Shown piece after piece: positions 27,764 to 37,298 of a stretch of DNA of 64,000 nt (positions are counted from its first letter, which is position 1; every line of letters starts with the position of its first letter). The stretch spans positions 62,001 to 126,000 of the forward strand of contig NZ_JAFLRF010000014.1 of assembly GCF_017315705.1 (NCBI RefSeq), written 5' to 3'. The DNA comes from Trinickia mobilis (lineage in GTDB: Bacteria > Pseudomonadota > Gammaproteobacteria > Burkholderiales > Burkholderiaceae). Under the pieces are notes generated by a model, which worked only from the letters and a program-made list of their open reading frames with translations, ran no database searches and was not told where the DNA came from. Both the position numbers and the translations under genes were made by a program.

Positions 27764-28872
27764 TGATTACCTCCGGCGCGCATCGCGTCGGCGATCCGCG
27801 TATCGAGCGCATTGCGCAAAGCGTCGCCCATGAACGTCAGCAAGAGCAGCGTCGCGACGAGCACGCCGAACGTCGAGAGCGAGATCCACCATGCGTCGAG
27901 ATTCGCCTTGCCCTGGGCGAGCAATTCGCCGAGGCTCGGCGTCGGCGGCGGCACGCCGAGGCCGAGGAAATCGAGGCTCGTCAGCGCAAGAATCGACCCG
28001 CTCATCCGGAACGGCAGAAACGTGATGACGGGCGTGAGACTGTTGGGCAGCACATGGCGCCAGATGATCTGCCAGTTCGACAGGCCCATCGCGCGCGCCG
28101 CACGCACGTAATCCTGCGTGCGGTTGCGCAGGAACTCCGCGCGCACGTAGTCCGACAAGCCGATCCATCCGAACAGCGACAGCAGCACGATCAGCAGCAG
28201 GAAGCTCGGCTCGAAGATCGACGCAAAGATGATCAGCAGATAGAGCTCGGGCAGCGAGCTCCAAATCTCGATCAACCGTTGCCCGACGATATCGATTCGT
28301 CCGCCGAAGTACCCCTGCACCGCGCCCGCAAGAATGCCGACCACCGTGCCGATGAACGTCAACACGAGGCCGAACTCGACCGAAACGCGAAAGCCATACA
28401 GTAGCCGCGCGAACAGATCGCGCCCCTGCGCATCGGTGCCGAGCCAGTTCTCGCGCGACGGCGGCGCCGGGTTCGGCTGGTTCGAGAAGTAGTTGAGCGT
28501 GTCGTAGTAGTAGTGATTCGGCGGGTAGATCGCGTAGTTGCCGGGCGCATCGAACCGGTGCCGGACATAGGGATCGAGATAGTCGGCCGGCGTCGGAAAA
28601 TCGCCGCCGAAGGTCGTCTCCGCGTACGTCCTGACGATCGGGAAATAAAGGTGCCTGTCATAGCGGACGACGAGCGGCTTGTCGTTCGACCACAGCGGGC
28701 CTGCCAGGCTCGCGATAAACGCGACGACGAAGATGATGAGGCTCCAGTAGCCGAGGCGCTGCCGCTTGAAGCGCAGCCACACGCGACGCACAGGCGAAGG
28801 CGACACAAACGCGCGCGCGGGCTCGGTGCGGACTCGCGCGTCGCTATCGTTGCGGGGACGGACTCGGCTCAT
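27760..28872 (-). CDS. yejE: Peptide ABC transporter permease (YejE)
   Basis: A 370-residue DppC/OppC-type permease. A long N-terminal extension with one membrane segment (WSLIIFVVAFIASLAGP) precedes a periplasmic loop rich in Tyr/Asn. The transport core has the EAA motif region (RAARAMGLSNWQIIWRHVLPN). It is separated from yejB by an unusual 246-nt repeat-rich gap although both belong to one operon. Confidence 0.92.
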   Translation of the reverse strand: MSRVRPRNDSDARVRTEPARAFVSPSPVRRVWLRFKRQRLGYWSLIIFVVAFIASLAGPLWSNDKPLVVRYDRHLYFPIVRTYAETTFGGDFPTPADYLDPYVRHRFDAPGNYAIYPPNHYYYDTLNYFSNQPNPAPPSRENWLGTDAQGRDLFARLLYGFRVSVEFGLVLTFIGTVVGILAGAVQGYFGGRIDIVGQRLIEIWSSLPELYLLIIFASIFEPSFLLLIVLLSLFGWIGLSDYVRAEFLRNRTQDYVRAARAMGLSNWQIIWRHVLPNSLTPVITFLPFRMSGSILALTSLDFLGLGVPPPTPSLGELLAQGKANLDAWWISLSTFGVLVATLLLLTFMGDALRNALDTRIADAMRAGGNQ

Positions 28873-28923
28873 GTCGGTACGCGCCGGGCCGCCCCAAGCG
28901 TACCGACGCCCCCCTCGCGGCCC

Positions 28924-29039
28924 GAAGGAAGTCTCCCGCCCCGCGGCCCAAGGCCACTTGCTTCGGGGCGCAGGAAGTCCCCCGCCCCGTAGGAAGTCCC
29001 CCGCCCCGTAGGAAGTCCTCCGCCCCGTAGGAAGTCCCC
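28924..29039. repeat. 19-bp tandem repeat array between yejB and yejE
   Basis: Unit GTAGGAAGTCCCCCGCCCC: three units at 28970-29026, a partial at 29027-29039 and a diverged copy at 28924-28942. On the sense (minus) strand it reads as G-rich blocks ending in ACTTCCTAC. Confidence 0.85.
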
Positions 29040-29041
29040 TT

Positions 29042-29085
29042 GGGGGATTGGGGGATTGGGGAATTGGGGGATTGGGGGAGGGGGC
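29042..29085 (+). repeat. 8-bp G-run repeat, G-quadruplex type
   Basis: GGGGGATT repeated four times (one unit GGGGAATT), followed by GGGGGAGGGGG. Five or more G-runs of at least four with 3-4 nt loops on the plus strand, which is the template strand of the yej operon. Confidence 0.85.
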
Positions 29086-29118
29086 AGCGTACGAAGTGGG
29101 CGTGAGGGCTGTGTCATT

Positions 29119-30159
29119 TCATCGCTCCAATTGTTCGAATTGAATTCGCGGATCGACCCAGACGTAGCAGAGATCGGAGATGAGCTTCGTCGCGAGCCCG
29201 ATCAGCGTGAAGAGATAGAGCGTGCCGAGCACGACCGGATAGTCGCGCCGCACCACCGATTCGTACGACAGCAAGCCAAGGCCGTCGAGCGAAAAAAGCG
29301 TTTCGATCAACAGGCTCCCGGTGAAGAACGCGCCGATGAACGCCGCCGGAAAACCGACGATCAGCGGCAGCATCGCATTGCGAAACACGTGTTTCCAAAG
29401 CACACGGCGCTCGGAGAGACCCTTCGCGCGCGCAGTCAGCACGTACTGCTTGTGGATCTCGTCGAGAAAGGCGTTCTTCGTCAGCATCGTGACGACCGCA
29501 AAGCTGCCGACCACCGAAGCCGTGATCGGCAGCGTGATGTGCCACAGATAGTCAGCGATCTTGCCGCCCAAACTGAACTGCGCGAAGTTATCGGACGTAA
29601 GGCCGCGCAAGGGAAACAACTGCAGGAACGACCCGCCGCCAAACAGCACGAGCAGCAGCACGCCGAGCACGAAACCCGGAATCGCGTAACCGATGAGCAC
29701 GATGAGGCTCGACACGAGGTCGAACGACGAACCGTTGCGCACGGCTTTCGCGATGCCGAGCGGCACCGATATCAGGTACGTGAGAAAAAAAGTCCATAAG
29801 CCGATGCTGATCGACACCGGCAGCTTCGACACGATCAACGACCACACGCTCTGGTGGTGAAAATAACTCTGGCCGAGATCGAAGCGCGCGAAGCGCGAGA
29901 GCATCAGCCAATAGCGTTCGAGCGGCGGCTTATCGAAACCGTAAAGCGCTTTCAACTGCGCGATCTGTTGAGCGTCGACGCCCGTGTGCGAGCGCAGCCC
30001 GAAAGGCGCGTGCCCTTCCGCTTGGCCCTTGCGCAACTCATAGGTCGCCTGCTCGACGGGGCCGCCCGGCACGAACTGGATCACGACGAACGTGACGGTC
30101 AACACGCCGAGCAGCGTCGGGATCATCAGCAGCACGCGTTTGAGAATGTAGCTCCACAT
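29119..30159 (-). CDS. yejB: Peptide ABC transporter permease (YejB)
   Basis: A 346-residue DppB/OppB-type permease with six predicted membrane segments. N-terminus MWSYILKRVLLMIPTLLGV; EAA region TARAKGLSERRVLWKHVFRN near 242-261. It pairs with YejE to form the channel for the YejA-bound peptide. It lies 76 nt after yejA. Confidence 0.92.
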   Translation of the reverse strand: MWSYILKRVLLMIPTLLGVLTVTFVVIQFVPGGPVEQATYELRKGQAEGHAPFGLRSHTGVDAQQIAQLKALYGFDKPPLERYWLMLSRFARFDLGQSYFHHQSVWSLIVSKLPVSISIGLWTFFLTYLISVPLGIAKAVRNGSSFDLVSSLIVLIGYAIPGFVLGVLLLVLFGGGSFLQLFPLRGLTSDNFAQFSLGGKIADYLWHITLPITASVVGSFAVVTMLTKNAFLDEIHKQYVLTARAKGLSERRVLWKHVFRNAMLPLIVGFPAAFIGAFFTGSLLIETLFSLDGLGLLSYESVVRRDYPVVLGTLYLFTLIGLATKLISDLCYVWVDPRIQFEQLER

Positions 30160-30235
30160 GGACGGCCACCCTGAACAGGCAATAAACGAGCAATAACGTT
30201 AAGCAGGATCGGAAGTTTCAGCAGACGCGCAGATA

Positions 30236-32188
30236 TCAATGCGCCTCGTCCGCCGCCTGCGTGGACGACGGCCGCGCAAACCACCACGTCGATATGATCC
30301 AGTCGTTCGCCTCATAGTACAGCGGCAACGTCTTCGGATACGCGAGCTCGCGCTTGTACGCGATCCGGTGCGTCGTGCTGTACCAGTGCGGCACCACATA
30401 GTAGCCATGCATGAGCACACGGTCGAGCGCACGAGCGGCATCGGTCAGTTGCTCGCGCGTCTGTGCATGGACCAGCGCGGAGAGAAGCTTGTCGACTGCG
30501 GGCGACTTGAGGCCCAGCATGTTGTCCGAGCCTTGCTCGTCGGCGGACTTGCTGCCGAAGCGGCTGACCTGCTCCTGCCCCGGCACGGGAGTGCCCGGCC
30601 AGCGGATCGTCGTCATGTCGTAGTCGAAAGCGTCGTAGCGCTTTTGGATCAGCGCGAAATCGACGGTGCGGAAGTTCACCGTGATCCCGAGCTTGGCCAG
30701 ATTGCGGGTGTACGCCGTCACCACGGGCTCGAAGGCGCCGCCCGAGCCGCTGTCGTCGAGAATCTCGAACGTGAACGGCTGCCCTTTCGCATTTCGCAAC
30801 GCACCGTCGCGGTAGGTCCAGCCGGCCTCCGCCAACAACGCGCGCGCCTTCAGCAAGTTCGCCCGCAGGGAATCGGGCGGGTCCGTATCCGGCTGGAGGG
30901 TCATCGGGCCGAACACGGCGGGATCCAGTTGCGCGCGCAACGGATTGAGCAGCGCCAATTCTCCGGCGCTCGGCATGCCTGTCGCCTGCATGTCGCTATC
31001 GGCAAAGTAGCTGTCGAGCCGCGTATAGCCGCCGAAGAACAGCTGGCGGTTAAGCCACTCAAAGTCGAACGCGAGATCGAGTGCTTTGCGTACGCGCACG
31101 TCCTGGAAGAGCGGCCGACGCAGGTTCATGAAGAAGCCCTGCATGCCGGCGCCGTTGTGATGCCGGAATTCGCGCTTGATCAGCTCGCCGTCGTCGAAGC
31201 GCTTGCCGACGTCGCGCCGCACCCAGTTGCGCGCAATATATTCGACGAGCGCGTCGTACTCACCCGCCTTGAACGCTTCAAGCCGCGCCGTGCTGTCCGA
31301 GTAGAGCTTGTAGGTGATGCGCTCGAAATTATTGGTGCCGACGCGCACGGGCAGCGACGCCCCCCAATAGGAGGGATCGCGCCGATAGGTGATCGTCCGC
31401 GCGTTCGAGTAGCTTTCGATCAAGTACGGCCCGCTGCCGAGCGGCTTTTGAAACGCAAGCTGATCGAACGGAGTGCGGCTGCCGTCGGGCTTCAACCCCC
31501 ATTTGTGCGAAAACACCGGCATGCCGCCCGCAATCAGCGGCAACTCGCGGTTGGGCTGGCGGAACTCGAAGCGGATCGTCGCCGGATCGACGACCACCGC
31601 GCGTTTGATATCCGCGAAGAAGGCCGAGAATTGCGGCGCGGCTTGCGGGCTCGTCAACGTATCGAACGAAAATTTGACGTCGTTCGCCGTCACCGTGTCG
31701 CCGTTCGAAAAGCGCGCGCGCGGATTGATATGGTACGTGACCGACATGCGGTCCGGCGCGATTCGGATGTCGTCGGCAAGCAGGCCGTACGCGGAAGCGA
31801 CCTCATCGGAGCTGCCGGTCGTCAGGCTTTCGAACAGCATGCCGATGCCGGGCGCCGGATTGCCGCGCATCGTGAACGGATTGAATTTGTCGAAGCTCGT
31901 GAGCCGGTCCGGGTTCGCGAGCACCAGCGTGCCGCCTTTCGGCGCGCCCGGATTCACGTAATCGAAGTGCTTGAAGTCCGGCGGATATTTCGGCTCGCCA
32001 TATTGCGCGATCGCGTAGACGGCGTGCGCCGCATGCGGCACGAACAGCGCAAACGACGAACAGACGGCGATCAGAAAACGTGCCGCAAGCGCGTGTGTGC
32101 GATGCAAAAGGCGGGCGCGCAAACACGCGCCGAAGAGCGCGCGCCGTTGCACGCGTCGTGGAGAGGCCCCGCGCGAGCCAGTCGTCAT
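30236..32188 (-). CDS. yejA: Peptide ABC transporter substrate-binding protein (YejA)
   Basis: A 650-residue SBP_bac_5 protein. An unusually long basic N-region precedes the signal hydrophobic core (ARFLIAVCSSFALFV); cleavage is likely after AHA near residue 55. The mature part begins IAQYGEPKYPPDFKHFDYV, typical of YejA. It delivers oligopeptides to YejBEF. An internal Met may be the true start, since the long pre-signal stretch is odd. It is divergent from fabI. Confidence 0.9.
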   Translation of the reverse strand: MTTGSRGASPRRVQRRALFGACLRARLLHRTHALAARFLIAVCSSFALFVPHAAHAVYAIAQYGEPKYPPDFKHFDYVNPGAPKGGTLVLANPDRLTSFDKFNPFTMRGNPAPGIGMLFESLTTGSSDEVASAYGLLADDIRIAPDRMSVTYHINPRARFSNGDTVTANDVKFSFDTLTSPQAAPQFSAFFADIKRAVVVDPATIRFEFRQPNRELPLIAGGMPVFSHKWGLKPDGSRTPFDQLAFQKPLGSGPYLIESYSNARTITYRRDPSYWGASLPVRVGTNNFERITYKLYSDSTARLEAFKAGEYDALVEYIARNWVRRDVGKRFDDGELIKREFRHHNGAGMQGFFMNLRRPLFQDVRVRKALDLAFDFEWLNRQLFFGGYTRLDSYFADSDMQATGMPSAGELALLNPLRAQLDPAVFGPMTLQPDTDPPDSLRANLLKARALLAEAGWTYRDGALRNAKGQPFTFEILDDSGSGGAFEPVVTAYTRNLAKLGITVNFRTVDFALIQKRYDAFDYDMTTIRWPGTPVPGQEQVSRFGSKSADEQGSDNMLGLKSPAVDKLLSALVHAQTREQLTDAARALDRVLMHGYYVVPHWYSTTHRIAYKRELAYPKTLPLYYEANDWIISTWWFARPSSTQAADEAH

Positions 32189-32310
32189 ATTGGTTTATTG
32201 GTCAGTTGGCGATTGCAATATGAGAGAATTCTAACCAAAATCCCGCACCGGCCGGCCGGACGCACCCTTTCGCGCGACGGCACGGCGCGCCGACTTCATT
32301 AGGAGAATTC

Positions 32311-33102
32311 ATGGGCTTTCTCGCTGGTAAACGCATTTTGCTGACAGGACTGCTGTCGAACCGTTCGATCGCTTACGGCATCGCGCAGGCCTGCAAACGC
32401 GAAGGCGCCGAGTTGGCGTTCACGTACGTCGGCGATCGCTTCAAGGATCGCATCACCGAATTCGCCGCCGAGTTCGGCAGCAATCTCGTGTTCCCGTGCG
32501 ATGTCGCGGACGATGCGCAGATCGACGCGCTCTTCGCGTCGCTCAAGGACCATTGGCCGAGCCTCGACGGCCTCGTTCACTCGATCGGCTTTGCGCCGCG
32601 CGAAGCGATCGCGGGCGATTTCCTCGACGGCATGACGCGCGAGAATTTCCGCATCGCACACGACATCTCCGCGTACAGCTTCCCGGCACTCGCAAAAGCC
32701 GCATTGCCGATGCTCTCGGAAAATGCCGCATTGCTGACCCTCTCCTACCTCGGCGCCGAAAAGGCGATTCCGAACTACAACACGATGGGCATGGCGAAAG
32801 CCGCACTCGAAGCGAGCGTGCGTTACCTCGCCGTTTCGCTCGGCAAGAAAGGCATTCGCGTGAACGCGATCTCGGCCGGCCCGATCAAGACGCTCGCGGC
32901 GAGCGGCATCAAGGGTTTCGGCAAGATCCTCGAGTTCGTCGAAGAGAGCGCGCCGCTCAAGCGCAACGTGACGATCGAACAAGTCGGCAACGCAAGCGCA
33001 TTCCTGCTGTCGGATTTGGCGAGCGGCGTGACGGCCGAGATCATGCACGTCGATAGCGGCTTCAGCGCGGTGGTCGGCGGGATGGCCGCAGCCGGCGAAT
33101 AA
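32311..33102 (+). CDS. fabI: Enoyl-[acyl-carrier-protein] reductase (NADH) FabI
   Basis: A 263-residue SDR that reduces trans-2-enoyl-ACP, the last step of fatty-acid elongation. Catalytic Tyr146, Tyr156 and Lys163 align with E. coli numbering. Gly93, Met159 and Phe203, the positions changed in triclosan-resistant mutants, are wild type. AGGAG precedes the ATG. It is divergent from yejA and ends in a terminator shared with the next gene. Confidence 0.96.
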   Translation: MGFLAGKRILLTGLLSNRSIAYGIAQACKREGAELAFTYVGDRFKDRITEFAAEFGSNLVFPCDVADDAQIDALFASLKDHWPSLDGLVHSIGFAPREAIAGDFLDGMTRENFRIAHDISAYSFPALAKAALPMLSENAALLTLSYLGAEKAIPNYNTMGMAKAALEASVRYLAVSLGKKGIRVNAISAGPIKTLAASGIKGFGKILEFVEESAPLKRNVTIEQVGNASAFLLSDLASGVTAEIMHVDSGFSAVVGGMAAAGE

Positions 33103-33151
33103 ACGCAAAATCGCCGACGGTGTTTGAAGAATTCTCGTCGGCACCACAAAA

Positions 33152-33182
33152 AAAACCGCCCTGAATGAAGGGGCGGTTTTTT
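33152..33182. terminator. Bidirectional terminator fabI / small secreted protein
   Basis: A 10-bp stem AAAACCGCCC / GGGCGGTTTT with a 9-nt loop and T-runs on both strands. Confidence 0.92.
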
Positions 33183-33211
33183 CGTCTCACGCGGGCGACA
33201 CCGGAGCCGCG

Positions 33212-33565
33212 TCAATCTCGGTGCCAGCCGTGGCCGCGGTCATGATCACCATGCCAGCCGTAGCCCGGGCCACCATGATGGCGATACCAATCGTCGCGAT
33301 CCCAATAGCGACGACCATCCCAGTAGCGGTCGCCATGCCAGCCGATCACGATCGCCGGGCCGCCATAGACCGGCGCGGCATACACGGGCGCCGGCTGATA
33401 GACGACCGGCGGCGGGGGCGGCGGTGCATAAACCGGAGCAGGCGCGACATACACCGGCGCCGGAATGCCGATATTGATGCCGACGTCCACATGCGCCATG
33501 GCGGCGCTCGAAACGCCAATTGCCAAACCCCCGACGAGCAGCGAAAGAATGCGTGCGGATTTCAT
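33212..33565 (-). CDS. Small secreted Pro/Tyr- and Trp/His-rich protein
   Basis: A 117-residue protein with a signal peptide (MKSARILSLLVGGLAIG, cleavage after AMA near 24). The mature part has PAPVY repeats and a poly-Pro run (about 38-65), then a basic aromatic tail of RYWD-type repeats and HG/GW pairs. Similar YXWD-type proteins are common in Burkholderia, function unknown; metal or surface binding is only a guess. AAGGTGAG precedes the chosen ATG. Confidence 0.8.
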   Translation of the reverse strand: MKSARILSLLVGGLAIGVSSAAMAHVDVGINIGIPAPVYVAPAPVYAPPPPPPVVYQPAPVYAAPVYGGPAIVIGWHGDRYWDGRRYWDRDDWYRHHGGPGYGWHGDHDRGHGWHRD

Positions 33566-33931
33566 GAACTCACCTTTTGTGCGAAATGTGGTGTTGCTGA
33601 GTGCAATATAGCGTACCGACCCAGGCCGGCGTATTTCAAACTTGTAACTACTGATGCACAAGATCGCCGCAGCCAATTGGCGTTACGTTTCGTTACACGG
33701 TGTGGTTTTCAAACCAAACTACTCGCGCGAAGGCAGACCGAACATGGATAACATGCCGCCGACTGGCCCCTCGCGCATCTTTCCACTTCCTTCATCGAGG
33801 AGGTATTTGATTGGCTATCCGAATTAAAAAAATGAATATGAAGCGGCTAACGAAACACGGAGGGAAATTCCGCGCTCCAAAAAAACAAAACCCCGTAGAA
33901 CAGCAGTTCTACGGGGTTTCGCCGCCATTGC
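33566..33931. other. Intergenic region before tRNA-Ser
   Basis: 366 nt with the promoter region of the small secreted protein (minus) and the tRNA-Ser terminator. A 27-codon plus-strand frame from 33744 with GAGGAGG inside it is not convincing as a gene. Confidence 0.5.
33888..33919 (-). terminator. Terminator of tRNA-Ser
   Basis: A perfect 14-bp stem AAACCCCGTAGAAC / GTTCTACGGGGTTT with an AGCA loop, followed on the minus strand by TGTTTTTTT. Confidence 0.93.
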
Positions 33932-34025
33932 TGGCGGAGACGGAGGGATTCGAACCCTCGATCCAGGTTTTGGCCCAGATGCTCCCTTAGCAGGGGAGTG
34001 CCTTCGACCTCTCGGCCACGTCTCC
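33932..34025 (-). tRNA. tRNA-Ser(GCT)
   Basis: 94 nt with CCA and a long variable arm. Anticodon stem CTCCC / GGGAG with loop CTGCTAA, anticodon GCT. It lies 150 nt after lysC on the same strand. Confidence 0.96.
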
Positions 34026-34175
34026 CAAACCTTCGCTCGCGCAGGGAGTCAGCGCGACGAAGCCAAGATGATAGCGGGTTCGCGAACGAAGGTCAAACTT
34101 ATGGCGCAATTTTACCGCCAGGTTTGACGATCCGCTTCGCAGGTGTTGCGCACACCGCCGCCTGCCTCGTTTGTG

Positions 34176-35426
34176 TTACGCCTGATCGAGTTCGAATGCC
34201 TTATGCAGCGCACGCACGGCGAGCTCCATGTACTTCTCGTCGATCAGCACCGAGATCTTGATTTCGGAGGTCGAGATCATCTGGATGTTGATGCCCTCTT
34301 CCGACAGCGTGCGGAACATCGTGCTCGCAATGCCGACGTGCGAGCGCATGCCCACGCCCACCACCGACACCTTCGACACCTTCGGATCGCCCAGCACCTG
34401 TTCGGCGTTCACGTGGCCCTTCACTTGATTGACGAGAATGTCCATCGCGCGCTGGTAGTCGCCGCGGCCGACCGTGAACGTGAAGTCGGTTTTGCCTTCG
34501 ACGCTCTGGTTCTGGATGATCATGTCGACATCGATATTCGCATCCGCCACCGGGCCGAGAATCTGATACGCGATGCCCGGCTTGTCGGGCACGCCCATCA
34601 CCGCGATGCGGGCTTCGTCGCGCTGGAACGCGATTCCGGAGATGACTGCTTTTTCCATGGTCTCGTCTTCTTCAAAAGTGATCAGGGTGCCCGACGTCAT
34701 TTCCTCTTCGAGCGAGATCTGCGGATCGGTCAGGCTCGACAGCACGCGCGTCTTCACCTGGTATTTGCCGGCGAATTCCACCGAGCGGATCTGCAAGACC
34801 TTCGAACCCAGGCTTGCCATTTCCAGCATTTCTTCAAACGTCACGCGATCGAGCCGGCGCGCGCAGTCGACGACGCGGGGGTCCGTCGTATAGACGCCGT
34901 CGACGTCGGTATAGATCAGGCATTCGTCCGCCTTCAAAGCGGCCGCGACCGCGACCGCCGAGGTATCGGAACCACCGCGGCCGAGCGTCGTGATGTGGCC
35001 TTCGGGATCGACACCCTGGAAGCCCGTGATGACGACCACTTTGCCGTCGTTGAGATCGCGCATTACGCGCTCGTCGTCGATCGTGTGAATGCGGGCTTTC
35101 GTGAAGGAGCTGTCGGTTTTGATCGGGACCTGCCAGCCGGCGTAGCTCACGGCTTCGACGCCGAGTTCTTGTAACGCGATCGACAGGAGGCCGACGCTGA
35201 CCTGTTCGCCGGTGGCCGCAATCATGTCGAGTTCGCGCGGGCTCGGCTGGCTCGTGATCTCTTTCGCGAGGCCGAGGAGACGGTTGGTTTCGCCGGACAT
35301 CGCCGACGGCACGACGACCATCTGGTGGCCGGCCTTGTGCCATTTCGCGACGCGCTTGGCGACGTTCTTGATGCGCTCGACCGAGCCCATCGAGGTGCCG
35401 CCGTATTTATGTACGATGAGTGCCAT
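34176..35426 (-). CDS. lysC: Aspartate kinase
   Basis: A 416-residue aspartokinase that phosphorylates aspartate, the first step to Lys, Thr, Met and diaminopimelate. KYGGTS at 7-12 is the kinase signature. Two ACT domains (about 265-416) give amino-acid feedback. With dapA (56878-57807) it feeds lysine and peptidoglycan synthesis. I see no lysine riboswitch in its 402-nt upstream gap. Confidence 0.95.
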   Translation of the reverse strand: MALIVHKYGGTSMGSVERIKNVAKRVAKWHKAGHQMVVVPSAMSGETNRLLGLAKEITSQPSPRELDMIAATGEQVSVGLLSIALQELGVEAVSYAGWQVPIKTDSSFTKARIHTIDDERVMRDLNDGKVVVITGFQGVDPEGHITTLGRGGSDTSAVAVAAALKADECLIYTDVDGVYTTDPRVVDCARRLDRVTFEEMLEMASLGSKVLQIRSVEFAGKYQVKTRVLSSLTDPQISLEEEMTSGTLITFEEDETMEKAVISGIAFQRDEARIAVMGVPDKPGIAYQILGPVADANIDVDMIIQNQSVEGKTDFTFTVGRGDYQRAMDILVNQVKGHVNAEQVLGDPKVSKVSVVGVGMRSHVGIASTMFRTLSEEGINIQMISTSEIKISVLIDEKYMELAVRALHKAFELDQA

Positions 35427-35828
35427 TGTCGTTCTGAACTGGAAGAGTGACCGCGCCGCTTCATGTGCTGAACGTGCTGAATGCGCTCAACGGACCGCAA
35501 GACCGCCGTTCGGTCACACGCCTTGTGAGCTTAGGACGACGACGAAGGGTGGCGGCGAAGGCATGCACGAGTTGCCGCTGGGCATGCGCGGGTTTGCTCG
35601 TTAAATAGATGCAAGAGACCGCAAAGGGCCGCTAAATACGCAAAAATGATGCGCGGGCGGCAGCAAAAGCGGATTGAGCAAACGATTGAGCGTACTCGAT
35701 CGACGCCGAAAAGACAAGCCGGACGCCGCGGAAAAACGCGCCCAAAGGCTTGTGCGCAAAGGATTTGCACGCATTCGAGGGGTATCGCCGCCCGCCGTGG
35801 GAAACGCGGCCCCAATGCCGCCTTCTCA
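35427..35828. other. tilS-lysC intergenic region
   Basis: 402 nt on the same strand as both genes. It holds the candidate lysC promoter. No convincing small gene, terminator or riboswitch seen. Confidence 0.5.
35689..35717 (-). promoter_or_regulatory. Candidate lysC promoter
   Basis: On the minus strand -35 TTGTCT (35717-35712), a 17-bp spacer and -10 TACGCT (35694-35689). It gives a leader of about 255 nt. Confidence 0.4.
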
Positions 35829-37250
35829 TCAAGTGATCAGCAAATCGGGGCGCCATTCGATACGCCGGCGCGGCTGACCCGTCAGTAGCGGCGGTTGGCC
35901 GCGCAGCGCTTCGCGGTTCACGCCGATCAGCGGGACGAAGAGCAGTTGGCCGCCGCAGTAGACAACCGGTACGTCCCGCTTCCACGCCGGCACGCCGAGT
36001 TCCTGGAACAGGTTCTTCAGCGTGCGCGTCCGGCCGTGCGGCGCCACGCGCATGCGCTCACCACCCGCTCGCGAGCGAGCCGACAACGGCGCGTGCGCAA
36101 GCAGCGCTTCAGGGACGGCGCCAGGGTCGTCGTCCGCGACGGGCACAAAAACAAGCGAGCCGCGCCAGAGCGGCAAACGCCAGACCTCCTCGCCTCGCCA
36201 GATCAACTCGCTTGGCGCCCTGGCCTCGATTGCGGTTTCGTCGGCCGGATCCGCGCTATCCCCCGCTTCCCAATAGACGTGATCGCGATACAAGCGCAGA
36301 CATTGCCCTGCGTGATCGACACGCAAGCGATGCTCGTCGCGTGCGTCGCGCAACTGGCGCAACGCATCGGTGAGACGCCCCGTCGAGGCGGCCGGCATGC
36401 CGAGCGAGCGCATCCAAAAGCGGATGACGTTCAGCGCTCGCTCGTCATCCAGCGCGAGCAGCGCAGCGCGCGACAAAGCGCGGCCTTCATCGGACGAAAC
36501 CGTCTGCATGTCGAGTTCGGCAAGGTCGTCGAGCAGGCGCTGCGCGCTCGCCGCATGCCGCGCCGCGCGCGCGAGCGCATCGCGAAAACCGGGGAAATGC
36601 ACGGCGAGCGCCGGAATGACCTCGTGGCGTAGCGCATTGCGCGCGTAGCGGGTGTCCGCGTTCGATTCGTCGTCGATCCAGCGAAGTCCGTGCGTCTGCG
36701 CATAGGTCTCGAGCTGTCCTCTCAGCAGAAAGAGCAGCGGCCGCACACGCGGCACCGTCGACGCACCCTCGACGCGCTGCGGCGCCATCGCCGCGAGCCC
36801 GGCGACGCCCGCGCCGCGCAGCAATTGCAGCAGCACGGTCTCGGCTTGATCGTCGGCGTGCTGGGCGAGCCAAAGCGCGACGGCGCCATGATGCGCACAC
36901 ATGGCATCGAGCGCGCGATATCGCGCGTCGCGCGCCATCGCTTCGACACTCTCGCCGGGGGCGCGCGCCACTTCGACGTGCTGCGCCTCGAAGCTCACGC
37001 CGTGCGCGCGCGCCGTCGCCTCGCAATGTGCAAGCCATTGATCCGCATTCGGGCTGAGGCCGTGGTGGACATGCAGCGCGACACAGCGCGCCGGACCGGC
37101 CACGCGCACCGCTGCGTCGAGCAGCACCGTCGAATCGAGTCCGCCGCTGTACGCGAGCGCAATACGTGCGTCATCGGGCAGCCCTGAAAGCGCACTGCCG
37201 ATCGCTTCGAGAACGATGCGATCGGCAGCGGAGTCAGCAGAGGAAGTCAC
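35829..37250 (-). CDS. tilS: tRNA(Ile)-lysidine synthetase TilS
   Basis: A 473-residue enzyme that converts C34 of tRNA-Ile(CAU) to lysidine using ATP and lysine. The PP-loop SGGLDS is at 35-40. The TilS substrate-binding and C-terminal domains follow (RMRVAPHGRTRTLKNLFQE near 403-421 is the TilS-C signature). It starts 48 nt after accA, probably the same operon. Confidence 0.95.
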   Translation of the reverse strand: MTSSADSAADRIVLEAIGSALSGLPDDARIALAYSGGLDSTVLLDAAVRVAGPARCVALHVHHGLSPNADQWLAHCEATARAHGVSFEAQHVEVARAPGESVEAMARDARYRALDAMCAHHGAVALWLAQHADDQAETVLLQLLRGAGVAGLAAMAPQRVEGASTVPRVRPLLFLLRGQLETYAQTHGLRWIDDESNADTRYARNALRHEVIPALAVHFPGFRDALARAARHAASAQRLLDDLAELDMQTVSSDEGRALSRAALLALDDERALNVIRFWMRSLGMPAASTGRLTDALRQLRDARDEHRLRVDHAGQCLRLYRDHVYWEAGDSADPADETAIEARAPSELIWRGEEVWRLPLWRGSLVFVPVADDDPGAVPEALLAHAPLSARSRAGGERMRVAPHGRTRTLKNLFQELGVPAWKRDVPVVYCGGQLLFVPLIGVNREALRGQPPLLTGQPRRRIEWRPDLLIT

Positions 37251-37298
37251 GGCAGCAAGGCGCGTAGCGCCCGAGCGAGAACGAGCCGCCGGTGCGCG

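Noticed and set aside
28924-29085. CRISPR-like array
   Set aside because: The units are contiguous tandem repeats with no unique spacers and no cas genes.
33744-33827. 27-codon ORF upstream of the tRNA-Ser terminator
   Set aside because: GAGGAGG lies inside the frame, not before its start, and there is no recognisable peptide feature.
35427-35828. Lysine riboswitch before lysC
   Set aside because: I could not find the conserved L-box core or a leader terminator; only a weak promoter candidate is visible.
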